Shown one piece after another: positions 53,801 to 64,000 of a stretch of DNA of 64,000 bases. The stretch comes from Liopterus haemorrhoidalis (lineage: Eukaryota; Arthropoda; Insecta; Coleoptera; Dytiscidae): NCBI GenBank assembly GCA_963971575.1, contig OZ020616.1:950924-1014923 (forward strand), written 5' to 3'. The notes beneath the pieces were generated by a model. That model ran no database searches. It saw only the letters and a list, made by a program, of their open reading frames with translations, and was not told the origin of the DNA. Within the stretch, counting starts at the first letter, position 1. Each line of letters begins with the position of its first letter. A program made the translations under genes and the position numbers.

Positions 53801-55636
53801 TGACTACGCTTATTGTGCGATGTTTGTTTATTTCCGTTATTATTATTTATTTCTCGTACGTTTCAAGGCATACCGTGTACAAAAATGAGTAAAAATGTAT
53901 TTGAAATACATAATTTTGTGTGTTTGGTTTCCACAACAATTGTTTAAAACCCTTATGTACGTCAATGTGATCATCTGTTTTCTCGTGCAGAATTGATGAC
54001 GTAATTTAGGGTGACCATTCGTCCCGCATTTTAACATTTTGTCCCGCATTAAGATGCGTCCAGCAAAAGTCCCGCATTTTGGATTTGGGAGGTGAGGACC
54101 TTTTTTTTTTGCTTTTCACTTGGATTTGGGAGGTGAAGACCTTTTTTTTTGCTCTTCACTTGGATTTGGGAGGTGAAGACCTTTTTTTTTGCTCTTCACT
54201 TGGATTTGGGAGGTGAAGACCTTTTTTTTTGCTCTTCACTTGGATTTGGGAGGTGAAGACCTTTTTTTGCTCTTCACTTGGATTTGGGAGGTGAAGACCT
54301 TTTTTTTTGCTCTTCACTTGGATTTGGGAGGTGAAGACCTTTTTTTTGCTCTTCACTTGGATTTGGGAGGTGAAGACCTTTTTTTTGCTCTTCACTTGGA
54401 TTTTGGGAGATGAAGACTTTTTTTTTGCTTTTCACTTGGATTTGGGAGATGAGGACCTTTTTTTTTTGTTCCATCCCGCATTGCCTTCTTAAGAAAATGG
54501 TCACCCTAACGTAATTTATGATTCTCTGTGTTGAAGTTAAGTTGAACGAGCTGTAGCACTGTTAACGTAAGACGTAAGGAAATAATTGTATTTTTAAATA
54601 AGTACTCCAATGGCAAAAGGAATCAATATACAGGTGGTATTAATACGAAAAATTGTATTCTCTATAACGACTTCAAAGTATTTTTATTTGTAAATAAAAA
54701 ATTTCAAGTCGTACCTACTGGAAAGTACAAGTTGAAAGTACATGAAAGTGAAATAATTTTTTTTAATTATTGTTCGAGCTACAGTTGGCTCAAGAATAAC
54801 GATGCGAAAGTGTTTAAACCAAAATGGAAGACACTTTGAACACTTATAAATAAAAATACTTTATTTTCAAATTTTTATAGAGAACACAATTTTTCTTTTG
54901 TTTCAGTCTGAAACAATTTCTGAAAGTTTGGCTTATATTGTACATCTTGGTGGATGGATATTCACACTTTTTATAGTAAACAATTCAGCTCAAAGCCTAT
55001 TAGATGAAGTAAGTCAAATATAAATAGGAAATAATTTTAGTTTTTATTCATATATTTCCATTTGCAGAGTGCTAGTGTTGCTGACGAACTGTACCAGATT
55101 AATTGGATAGATCTGCCTGTAACACTCCAGAAAGATGTCAAATTTATGATAATGAGATCACAAAAACCAATTACTTTGTCAACTGGACCTATTGGTAACC
55201 TTGGAAGAGAAACATACCTCGGAGTAAGTTGATAAATTTATATATAGTACGAGAAATGGAAGAGAATAAAAGAAAATTCAATTGTCGACCATATACTAAC
55301 AAAATTGTATTCCGTTGCTCATTTACGTTTAGGTAGTAAGTCAACTATTTATTCGCGTAAAACATGCGACGTAACCTTGAGTAATGCCCTGGTCGACTGT
55401 AGTGGTGGACAGTGTAGCTTGTTCACACATCTGTGCGGTCGGTAAAGAAGATTACTAAAGTTTCTTTATCAACCAGGTCGAAATAAATCTAAAAAATATG
55501 GCGATAACATGAACATATGTTTTTCTCGTATTTAATTTAATCATTGCCTTTTGACAATACTGATATGTATTTAAATTTGTTTCAGATAATGCAAAAAGCT
55601 TATTCATATTTCGCACTAGTTGCAAATTTCAAATAA
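50878..55636 (+). CDS. Odorant receptor gene 1, complete, six coding exons
   Basis: Insect seven-transmembrane odorant receptor, a ligand-binding subunit that pairs with Orco in antennal neuron membranes (family knowledge). Exons: 50878-51052, 51261-51834, 53573-53672, 54907-55008, 55068-55223, 55586-55636; 1158 bases, 385 residues plus TAA, all GT-AG with phases closing. The start ATG at 50878 aligns with that of the second receptor; an in-frame upstream ATG at 50755 would add an unsupported extension. Seen: LTLWPGDNDGVVRRTI before TM1, hydrophobic spans in exons 2-4, LLCSCIVFHIIGHLRNLKKL, and the diagnostic C-terminal LQKDVKFMIMRSQKPITLST plus the short final exon IMQKAYSYFALVANFK. No defects. 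Ligand unknown. Intron 2 holds two hAT elements; intron 3 holds a nested MITE pair. Confidence 0.95.
51975..52623. mobile_element. hAT deletion derivative with residual transposase
   Basis: Ends CAGGGCCGTCTTAGGCC and, inverted, CAGTTCCGTTTTTTCC. The flanks CCTGCTTT and CCCGTTTT agree at 6 of 8 bases. It contains the C-terminal part of a hAT transposase on the minus strand. OR gene 1 intron 2. Confidence 0.55.
52158..52400 (-). pseudogene. hAT transposase C-terminal dimerisation domain fragment
   Basis: Reads EVATRIFLRLMVTSCSGERS, FSRLKRIKSELRTTM and QERLTNLSIMCIESDI. The motif (LPVTxxxxERSFSxLKxIKxxLRxxMxxERLxxLxxxxIE) is the hAT C-terminal domain of the ZMYM1/TTF-type group. Upstream domains are absent. 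Confidence 0.75.
52950..53429. mobile_element. hAT MITE, 480 bp
   Basis: Starts CACTGGTTCCCAAC and ends GTTGGGAACCGCTG, with exact GCCTACAC on both sides (52942-52949 and 53430-53437). GCGGAGCCCC repeats lie near both ends. It ends 143 bases before exon 3 of OR gene 1. Confidence 0.8.
54009..54509. mobile_element. hAT-like element carrying an expanded hairpin/T-tract array
   Basis: TAGGGTGACCATTCGTCCC at the left and AAAATGGTCACCCTA at the right, with ACGTAATT repeated on both sides (8 bp). It is a close relative of 33345-33600, but its internal unit is expanded to about eight copies. Confidence 0.7.
54078..54470 (+). repeat. Minisatellite of about 47-bp hairpin/T-tract units, about 8 copies
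   Basis: Unit: CTTCACTTGGATTTGGGAGG then TGAAGACC and a run of 7-11 T and GCT. CTTCAC pairs with GTGAAG across a short loop. Units are nearly identical, implying recent expansion. Frames through it are repetitive artefacts. Confidence 0.85.
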
Positions 55637-57773
55637 GTCATTAACAACTATAGTTATCAACTAGGAATTTTTGCACTTAGAAAAATGAAACACGATAACA
55701 CAAATTCCGTAGAAGAGATATACATAGTGATGGCTGTAGCGTTTTTTTATCATCGTTTAAATTAGACTACAGTTTTTAAAAGCTGGTACAAAATTTTGAG
55801 CAATTTCCCGTTGTAATAACAAGATTTTAAAATCACGAAACACCCATTTGTGATAGTACTGCAAATTTATTTAATTTAGTTTTAATTAAAGTCTATTTTT
55901 GGACTAATTTTTGATGTTTATTGTATGTATATCATAATATAATATCTATATGACTGATTATATTGGACTGTTCGATGTATTGTTGGAGTTTTTATTAAAC
56001 TAATAAAATAAATATTCCCAAAAACAACCAAAAAGAGTTTCATTAACATTATTAACTACGTTATTAATAGACCATATTAGTGTGTCGTGACATACATGTG
56101 CTGCCATCTGAGAGCTAAGTCCTTTGGAAGTTTTTGACTGGTTTAAAATACATGTGACATTACTTTTGTTACCTTAATTTTATGAATATCTTCAATTTTG
56201 GAGCAAAAAATATGTATTTTTGATAAGTATATACCAATATATACAGTCCATATACTTTATATTATAGAATAATGATTTTATAAATATATAAATAAGGATT
56301 CGAAGATATATTTATAGGTTACGTTTTTAAATAATATGAAAATCGAAATATCTTTAGTATTTATTTAATTAAAACTAAGTAATCATTAATATTTTATTTT
56401 AGAATGCATAATGGTGTATTGATTTGCTCCAAATTGTAACCATTACAGCTACATTCTTAATTGCAAATTTTTTCGTTTGACAGATCAAAATGAAAAACAA
56501 TAATGGATAAAATAAAAACAACATATTGTTCCTTCAAACCATTTAGATATGGCATACACACTTATTGTTATGTTACTTGCCATAATAACGATTATTAACG
56601 TAAAATTTTCAAAATTAACCTGCAAAATAATATTGTTCTGCAAAAATAGTGACATATTAAATTATAATGTATAAAATAAGAATTTTAATAAATAAATATT
56701 GACTTGTAGTTTTGATGTGAAGCATTCTCTTACTTTGAAAACTTAATTTATATTTACAAAATACAATTTAACAGAAAAACAACATGCTAAATTCAAATAA
56801 AAGGAATCAAACCGCGAGGCGGCAGCACTGAATCCCATTTTGTGACGTAGTTACTAATATGGTCTATTAAGATTATATATACAGTTTCGAAACCACTGTT
56901 GTAGTACAGGAAAACAATCTGTACATAAAATTATAGTCATTTATACATTTTCTCGTTACTCTCACTACATATAACAAAATTACAGGTAATATTTTTAAAT
57001 CAATAGCTTATTAATAATTTAAATTGCTTAGAAAAATCTGCACTGTCCCCATATTATTAAATAGTGGGAAAAAAAATAGAAGCCACTGATGTCGAAAACA
57101 GACGAGGTTATTCAAGTAAACAGAACCAGGCGCGCACTCAGTATTTTTCTTGAGAGGTGGCGGGGGGCTTTTGGGAAGCCAAAATGTTTTCTTAGGGTCC
57201 AGATTAGCGGGCCAATCCTGTAATGTACCGCGTAATTAGTGACGTGCTCGGAGGTTTCGGATTTTACAGGTTTGTGTCCAGTAATTTCCATCTTAAGAAT
57301 AACGCAAATAATCAAAATGTAATAAAAATTACATTTTATAACGATTATGGTTACCACCTCTTCGGATCTGACCCGGAGGTTCCAGGTTTTGCAGGTTTGT
57401 GTCCGGGTTCCGGGTTCGATCCGTATTTCTCCGGATCGCGCGAAATATTAACATCCAACTTTTTTTTATATAATACTGACTGTTTGTTACATGTTTTCTG
57501 CCTTTCCTACACTTAAAGTATTTTCTTAATTTCTGACCCCCGCTCTTCAAGCGATTTTCTGAATATCTGCGCTTCCCTTTCATCGTTTTTTTATTTTATT
57601 TTCTTATTTTATGAAGCATATATTGTATATATAATAAATATTCGCTTAAAATCCATTCACGATTTTTCTTTATCTGAGTAGGCTGTGGTAGGATGGGAGT
57701 TTTGTTGGTAGCCACGAAAAACAACTAGACATGTGGAAATAAAATATCAAAAATATTGAATTTTTTCTATTGA
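55637..57773. other. Intergenic DNA between the two receptor genes
   Basis: AT-rich. AATAAA at about 56002 may serve OR gene 1. TAATAGACCATATTAGTGTG at about 56064 and its inverted form near 56855 (ACTAATATGGTCTATTAA) bracket an 800-bp stretch that may be an element. 57110-57600 has repeated GGTTTGTGTCC and GGTTCCGGGTTCGATCC, a B-box-like motif. No gene is supported. Confidence 0.4.
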
Positions 57774-58032
57774 GGCCCGGTCTTTCCACCTTCAGATAAA
57801 GTTCCAGGTAACTATCTGACAGATAAGGTTTTTTGTAACTTCATCTGCTAAATAAATGTCAATACCAGTCAGTGAATCCAATACGTCAGTCTCATTATCT
57901 GTTAGATAACTAGCCGATAGATACATTTGTATAGAAAGAAGGGATGACATTTACTCAGCAGATGAAGTTACAAATAACCTTATCTGTCAGATAGTTACCT
58001 GGAACTTTATCTGAAGGTGGAAAAACCGGGCC
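57774..58032. mobile_element. piggyBac-type MITE (family P), 259 bp
   Basis: GGCCCGGTCTTTCCACCTTC to its reverse complement, then TTAA. The whole element is a near-perfect palindrome (TCCAGGTAACTATCTGACAG on both arms). The left flank is TTGA rather than TTAA. Confidence 0.7.
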
Positions 58033-58200
58033 TTAATAGATTTTATTTAATATGAGTTGATAATATGTTCAAGTATATTAATTGAACATAAAAAATATAC
58101 AAGTAAGATTAGAAGAATGTCATTATTTATTAATGTCAAATTTTATGCAACCAAACAAAAAAAATATCATGGCTTACTCAGATGAGCAATGGATTATATT

Positions 58201-58523
58201 CAGTGATGGCATCCTACCGGTTCGGCCCGGTTCGCGCGAACCGTTTCTTAAAATTATTGAAACCTTAGGGAACCGGTTGTTAGAATTATTAAAAATAAAT
58301 GAATTACTCTGACTTCAGTTTTGAATCTTGCGCCGTGCCCTGCAGTGTTGCAAATGTAATATTTATTTTATAGGTTATTAATGATACGCTTCTAAAATTT
58401 TTTCCTTATATTTAATAAATTGAAGTAAGTGATTTGTTTTCACTCTTAAAAATACAGAATAGGTTCCTAGATACCACATGACTTTATAGAACCGCTTCCT
58501 GAAAGTTTAGGATGCCATCACTG
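58201..58523. mobile_element. hAT MITE, 323 bp
   Basis: CAGTGATGGCATCCT to GGATGCCATCACTG. The flanks ATTATATT and GTTATATT agree at 7 of 8 bases. Non-coding. It ends 342 bases before the OR gene 2 start. Confidence 0.7.
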
Positions 58524-58865
58524 GTTATATTTAAAACTAGTGGTGTGCCGGCTATCCGTATCCGCATGATACATTACGCGATACATTACAGGACCAGTTT
58601 GCTGATCTGGATCCAATTTGATTATTATTACGAAAAGACAAATATTTTTTTCTACCTGCAAACCAAAGTAAAAGCCGTCACTGAGTTGATATGTAACTAA
58701 ATCAATATATTATTAATAATTTAAATTGAACAGAAAAATCTGTGTTTTTATTAATATTAAAAAATAAACACATTCGTTAGGTATAAAAAGTACTTGTTTG
58801 TTTTTTCACTGAGCAGATAATTTCTTCTACTCAACAGTATCTATCTTTTGACACGTCCACACAAA

Positions 58866-61800
58866 ATGTCTGACGTGGAATTGTTGAAAGTGAGTATACA
58901 ACATTTGAAAAATTTAACACTATGGCCAGGAGATAACGATGGTGTTATAAAAAGGACAATTAAGGACATTCTGTACTTATTAATTGCGTTGCCCATGCAA
59001 TTTGGTATTTACGCTGAAGCAATAAGGGAAATTTCGGGTAAATACTTTTGTAGGGTTGTTCAGAACGTTGAGGATTTTTAATGTAAAATATTAAGGACTA
59101 TATAGGATAGGGGAAACTTTTTAAGATCACAGCGCCATATGTGGCAAAAGCTGGTACACTCGAGAGTGACTTTAAACTGTCACTTCTGTATTTGTTTACA
59201 TGGTGAAAATGTACACCAATTATATTTTCCGAGGTTTTTATATAATATCAACATAATATAATATCAACAAAAATATGGTAAGTATATTGTAAAAAAAATC
59301 AGCTGTGGCCACCACTGGACCGACCGCCATCACAAAGTACTTGTTTAATACATGCTGCTTTATCAAAAAATATCTCAAATTAAAGTTTTTGTTTTTATAG
59401 CAACTTTTGTTGAATAATTTTTTTCAAAATACAGAGTGATTATTTAATGGCGAGACGACGTCGCCGAATTTTACGTGCCTCCTAGCAGAATACTATGACT
59501 ATATTAACCTTGAAGAAAATTTGATCATGAAGAAAAAAAGATTATGAGCATGCGCGCATAATCGCCTGCTACGATGTGTATGAAACGGCAAATTATTAAA
59601 ACTTCCAGTGACGTCGTCTCGCCATTAAATAATCACTCCGTATTTCTCTGTCGTTAAATATTCGTAAAAATCTTAAAACCGACACGAGTAAACTCCCATT
59701 TCTAGTTAACTGTTTTGTACCAAAAGTTGATCAACTCGTGCCATTGATGTCAAAAGCTTAAATATGCAGCTTCATATAAATCCTTTTAGCCGAATTTGCT
59801 CTGACCGTGTACACAGACAGACGGACAGACAAAAATCGACCGAAAATCGCCAGATGTCAGGGCGTTTAGGAAGTATTTTTGTATTAACTTTTATTTTTTT
59901 ACTGTCTGTAATAATTAAACAATAAATCATCTTACGAATAAAAGTATTTAGAATTTTTTTAAGATATTCCTTAATATTTTATTAAAGATAATCATTTTAT
60001 AATAAGGCTTTTAAGTAATATAAAAGAAATTTTATTTGATGAGGAAGACAATTCAGAAGAATTTTTCAAACCAGAAAATATTTTGAAAAAAGGTTTTGAA
60101 TATGCAGAGAGTACTGTTCCAAACATGACTACAAATCAATTCAAAGTACATTTCCGCTTGTATCCAGAAAATTTTGAAGTCTTTTTGAGTGTATTTACAT
60201 GGTCCATCATGAGGTTCATGTCTGTACTATTTATTTTGCAAATGCTGCAGGCATAAACAATGATATCTTGATTGTTTTCACTAATATTGTTTGTAGAAAT
60301 AATAACTTTGTATTTTTACTGCGAAAAACACTGTTGCACAGATTACCGCACGATCTGAACTTGTGACGACTGTGCAATACAAACTGCACTGCACGATATT
60401 TGCCGAACGATCTTCGTGCAGCACAGAGCACACATAAACTTTATGCTGAACGTTTCTTGTGTAAATTATGCAGAATGTGTAGATTATTAGCTTATGCCGA
60501 ACGCTCCTAAGGGCAAAGCTATATTTCTACTCTGTATCTCTGTGGGAAATATAAACTATATATAATTATAATTTGCATTAAATATCCCAACAAACTTTCC
60601 GAACGACCCTATATTGTACAATTAAGGCCCGGTTTTTCCACCTTCAGATAAAATTCCAGGTAACTATCTGACAGATAAGGTTATTTATAACTTCATCTGC
60701 TGAGTAAATTTCATCCCTTCTTTCTATACAAATGTATCTATCAGATAGTTATCTAACGGATAATGAGACTGACGTATTGAATTCACTGACTGGTATTGAC
60801 ATTTATTCAGCAGATGAAGCTACAAATAACCTTATCTGTCAGATAGTTACCTGGAACTTTATCTGAAGGTGGAAAGACCGGGCCTTAAACTTTTATTTGA
60901 TTGTTTTTTTATTTTTTAGGTCTAAGGGATGATATTAAAAACTTTTTAACAGCAATTATGCATTTAGGGTGTGCATTGATAATGTTGGTATTTTCATTAA
61001 TTTTTTACTACCAACGTGACGGAGTAAAAGCCCTACCAGTCAAACTACGAGAACTAGAAACATACAGTGTACCAACTGATATTCTTGAAACAGAAAAGAG
61101 ATGCAGATTTTTTTCAATAACTTTTAAAAACTATATTTTTATTGGCGTATCTTTATATATTCTCTTACCATTTACTGACATGAAAAACTGCAGGCAGCAA
61201 CAAAAAATAGCAGTATATACTAAACATGTTCCATGCGGTATATTTTCTCCTTTATGGTATCCATTCAATTATTCTGAAAGTCCAGTTTTTGAAATAGTTC
61301 TCTTTTATTCCTTGATATATTCCACTGTTTATTCTTTCGTCGTTTCTGAATGTTTTTTGTTGTGTTCTTGTATTGTTTTTCATATTATTGGACATTTGAG
61401 AAATTTAAAAAAGTTATTGAATGAAGCCTTGTCTAGAGGAACTACTAAAGAAGAAGATTTTAAAAAGTGTGTTAATTATCACATTGCTATTATTGAGTAA
61501 GTTTACAAACGAGTAGTCCGATGGCAAAAGCAGATAAAAGCCCAAGGCTTTAAAATCAATATGTTTCAGATATGGCAGTTATGTTGATAAATGTTTTTCT
61601 GTAATTTGTTTTGCTTTGGTAACACTGGCAGCATATATTTTTGGAATCTTAGAATACCAGATACTAATTGTAAGTAGATATTATTATTTGTTTATTTAAT
61701 TTTTATTTCTAAAAAAATAAAATAAAAAATGGGGCAATACCGATCAGGGAAATACCGATCGGGAGGAATACTAAAATAATGAAAAGATTAAAACAAATAG

Positions 61801-63863
61801 AATCGGACAGTCCACCAGAATGCCGACACAGTGCCTCTAAGAATTCAACAAATTAGATCTTTACTCTAACCGGACCGAATACTATCTGATCTTGTCTTCA
61901 GATAGTCGTGTCTTTTTATAAGTATTTTCCAGGCATTTCTAAGAAAAAGATTTTAAGCATTGTGCAAGGAGATGCTAGTGTTCAAAGCAACAACTCTGAA
62001 TAAAGGTCTCCTTGAACAATGAACCATGTAGTAATATACAGTATTGGGCATAAAGATATCAACTTTTGATAATCCTCTTTTATTTTTATTCTATTCAATA
62101 TTTTTAAAATTAAAAAAATGTTCTTACCTTTAAAATCCTCTACATATATTATAGTAAAATATTTAATTTTAATAGTAAATTCTATTTTTTTTTATAGTAT
62201 TTAATATTTTTACCTGGACATAAAGATAGCAACTACTCTTAAAAGATCTTTTTTTTTATTAATTAAGAAAATTAATTATTATTAACAGATCATTTTTAAT
62301 ATTTTGCATAGTAACCACCAGTATTTATAACTTCCCGACATCTTTTCGGCATTGATTCTAATAATTTCGTGATCATTTCATTATCAATATTAGACCAGGC
62401 ACCCTGCAAAGCTTTAAACAATGCTTCAATATTTGAATGCGTTTTGTTTCTAATCTTTCTGTCGACAATCTCCCAAAGGTTTTCTATTGGATTTAAATAG
62501 GGTGACTGTGACGGCCAAGTCATTACGTTAATTTTTGAATCCTCGAACCATTTATTGACCAACTTCGAAGAATGTTTTGGGTCATTATCATGCTGAAAAA
62601 TATGTTTTAAAGGCATGAACTCATCAGAATAAGGTTCCATAACATTCTGAAGGATGTCTTTATATTTAAATCGATCCATTATTCCTTCAATGTGGTATAG
62701 AGGACCCATACCATATCTCGAGAAACAGCCCCAAACCTCCGCCATGTTTAACTGTTGGCAAGGTGTATTTTAGAACTAATCTTTTATTAGCAAGCCTCCT
62801 AACGTAACTTACACCACCACTTTTAAACAAATTGAACTTAGATTCATCACTAAAAATAAGTTTTTTCCATTGATCCACAGTCCAGTCAATATGATTTTTA
62901 GCAAATTCTAATCGGGCCTTCACATTCTTTTTGGATAGAAGTGGGTTTTAAACAGGACGGCGACTAAAAAGACCCTCACTAACTAATCTTCTGCGAATAG
63001 TCCTTGTTGAGATGTTTTCTTGATCCATTTGTGGCAAAAGGCGCAAAATTTTCTCCGATGACAGAAAGGGGTTACTGGTAGATAAATAAATAATTTTTTA
63101 ATCAGTTTGTTTTGTAGTTTTTCGGGGCCGTCCTGGGATTTTTGAAACTTCAAACGTACCTTCTTCTCGAAATCGTTTTATAATTCGCGACACAGTAGAT
63201 TTATGAACATTTAAATTTTGTGAAATCACATTTTGCAGAAATTCTCGCGACGGATGGTTTGTGAAATTATGTCTTTGTTCCGGCGGAGTGGCCAATTCGT
63301 TACAGCATCTACCATAGTATCTTACCACTTCCGATTTATCAACTTCTTAGCTACACCATATTCGATTTTCTGAATTCTGTGAATTACGTGTGAAGAAAAA
63401 AATTCAAATTACTGCATTCTCTTCAAAACTATCAACTGTTTAATGAGTAGTTCGTGACTGAGTATTGCTGTTTACATTTTTTATTTCTATTTTTTCGTCG
63501 CTGCGACTAAAAAACATTCCCAAAATAACAGTATTTTTTATTTCAGTCGGAATCTGTTCTCGAAAGTTTGCGTTATGTTGCCCATCTTTTTGGATGGGTA
63601 TTTATACTTTTTATAGTGAACAATTCAGCTCAAGGTCTTATAGATGAAGTAAGTCATATATAAATATAATTTAATTTTAATTTTAATTCGTATATTTCCA
63701 TTTGCAGAGTGTTAGTGTTGCGGACGAACTATACGGGATAAATTGGGCAGATCTACCTGTAACACTCCAGAAAGATGTCAGTTTTATGTTAATGAGATCA
63801 CAAAAACCAATGACTCTGTCAACTGGACCATTTGGTATTCTTGGAAGAGAAATGTATCTAGGT
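58866..63863 (+). CDS. Odorant receptor gene 2, five of six exons (3' end off window)
   Basis: Tandem paralogue of the receptor at 50878. Exons: 58866-59037, 60920-61496, 61570-61669, 63547-63648 and 63708-63863, all GT-AG, with the same phases and exon 3, 4 and 5 lengths (100, 102, 156) as gene 1. Exon 1 is one codon shorter and exon 2 one codon longer. It reads MSDVELLKVSIQHLKNLTLW, LLCSCIVFHIIGHLRNLKKL and LQKDVSFMLMRSQKPMTLST. After a GTAAGT donor at 63864 the short last exon, expected to encode about 16 residues, is beyond 64000. No stop or frameshift is seen. Intron 1 and intron 3 are swollen by transposons, the latter by a Tc1 element. Confidence 0.93.
59285..59860 (+). mobile_element. 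GTCT/ACAG-repeat element (family H), copy 6
   Basis: AAATCAGCTGTGGCCACCAC, the core, CAACTCGTGCCATTGATGTC and a short ACAGACGGACAG tract (59813-59829), interrupted by a MITE at 59432-59640. OR gene 2 intron 1. Confidence 0.6.
59432..59640. mobile_element. Tc1/mariner-type MITE, 209 bp, nested in family H
   Basis: TA on both sides. CAGAGTGATTATTTAATGGC to GCCATTAAATAATCACTCCG, extending into GAGACGACGTC/GACGTCGTCTC. Non-coding. Confidence 0.75.
60000..60195 (+). pseudogene. Harbinger-type transposase N-terminal fragment
   Basis: Frame ILFDEEDNSEEFFKPENILK, KGFEYAESTVPNMTTNQFKV and HFRLYPENFEVFLSVF. The acidic start followed by FxxHFRLxxExFExFL is the N-terminal segment of HARBI1-like transposases. 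The nuclease region is missing. OR gene 2 intron 1. Confidence 0.45.
60626..60884. mobile_element. piggyBac-type MITE (family P), 259 bp, perfect TTAA flanks
   Basis: TTAA, GGCCCGG ... CCGGGCC, TTAA. Same length as and nearly the same sequence as 57774-58032. It ends 35 bases before exon 2 of OR gene 2, so the acceptor region is short. Confidence 0.8.
62035..63440 (-). mobile_element. Tc1-like transposon, inactive
   Basis: Minus-strand pieces in order: SREFLQNVISQNLNVHKSTV and RFREEGTFEVSKIPGRPRKT (HTH region, 63328-63098); ARLEFAKNHIDWTVDQWKKL with IFSDESKFNLFKSGG (first catalytic Asp, 62923-62760); then in another frame AEVWGCFSRYGMGPLYHIEG, FQHDNDPKHSSKLV (second Asp) and SPYLNPIENLWEIVDRK (catalytic Glu) to the stop near 62296. 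The DDE triad is visible, but frameshifts near 62740 and 62950 break it. Terminal repeats were not resolved exactly (left CAGTATTGGGCATAAAGATA). It lies in OR gene 2 intron 3, antisense. Confidence 0.8.
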
Positions 63864-64000
63864 GTAAGTCGATTAACGTATATACAGTACGAGAAAGGTA
63901 AAAATATCCACAAGAAACGTAATTTACCATCGTATACATGCAAAATTGTGTTTCATTACTCATTTTCGTTTATGTAGTAACTCAATTATTTACTCGTGTA

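Larger units (their letters stand above)
53702..54553. mobile_element. MITE family G, copy 2, split by a hAT element
   Basis: GTACGTTCAACTTAACTGCA at the left and GAAGTTAAGTTGAACGAGC at the right. The family sequence is interrupted at about 54009 and resumes at about 54510. OR gene 1 intron 3. Confidence 0.6.

Noticed and set aside
54078..54470. Regularly spaced repeat array resembling a CRISPR
   Set aside because: There are no unique spacers; the whole unit repeats. The host is an insect genome and the array lies within a hAT-type element.
54156..54504. Long repetitive frames on both strands in the minisatellite (VKSKKKVFTSQIQ type)
   Set aside because: Open only because the 47-bp unit is translated repeatedly. 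Frames shift with T-run length, and no start context or homologue is apparent.

Overview
This is AT-rich, intron- and transposon-laden animal DNA from an insect. The odorant receptor genes, the Hedgehog regulator Suppressor of fused and the mix of hAT, mariner, piggyBac-type and Harbinger-type elements show this, and a beetle is my best guess. No bacterial, organellar or complete viral genes were seen. Splice boundaries were read by hand, and the exon phases close consistently in all three multi-exon host families.

Layout. (1) 1-7.5 kb: the 5' five coding exons of Suppressor of fused, minus strand; the 3' end lies off the left edge. (2) 8.0-8.5 kb: a THAP zinc-finger exon split by a small hAT element. 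(3) 10.2-12.5 kb: a single-exon minus-strand gene for a secreted, His- and Thr-rich protein carrying repeated modules separated by furin-like basic sites. It is the least familiar gene here. (4) 12.6-21.4 kb: a repeat-filled intergenic stretch of MITEs, Harbinger, pogo-like and mariner remnants and GTCT-repeat elements. (5) 21.47-48.54 kb: a complete 28-exon minus-strand gene for a NACHT and WD-repeat protein of about 1700 residues (NWD2-like), whose introns are packed with dead transposons. (6) 50.88-55.64 kb and 58.87 kb to the right edge: two tandem plus-strand odorant receptor genes with identical exon architecture; the second lacks only its last short exon, which lies outside the window.

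The host genes do not form a functional pathway. Su(fu) acts in Hedgehog signalling, the NWD protein is a predicted STAND-type NTPase scaffold, and the receptors are chemosensory membrane proteins. Most of the remaining sequence is non-autonomous DNA transposons, many with exact target-site duplications and several nested inside one another. The points most worth following up are the processed-precursor-like secreted gene, a hairpin-plus-T-tract unit recurring in unrelated transposons, introns made almost entirely of a transposon, and a GC-AG intron in the NWD gene.
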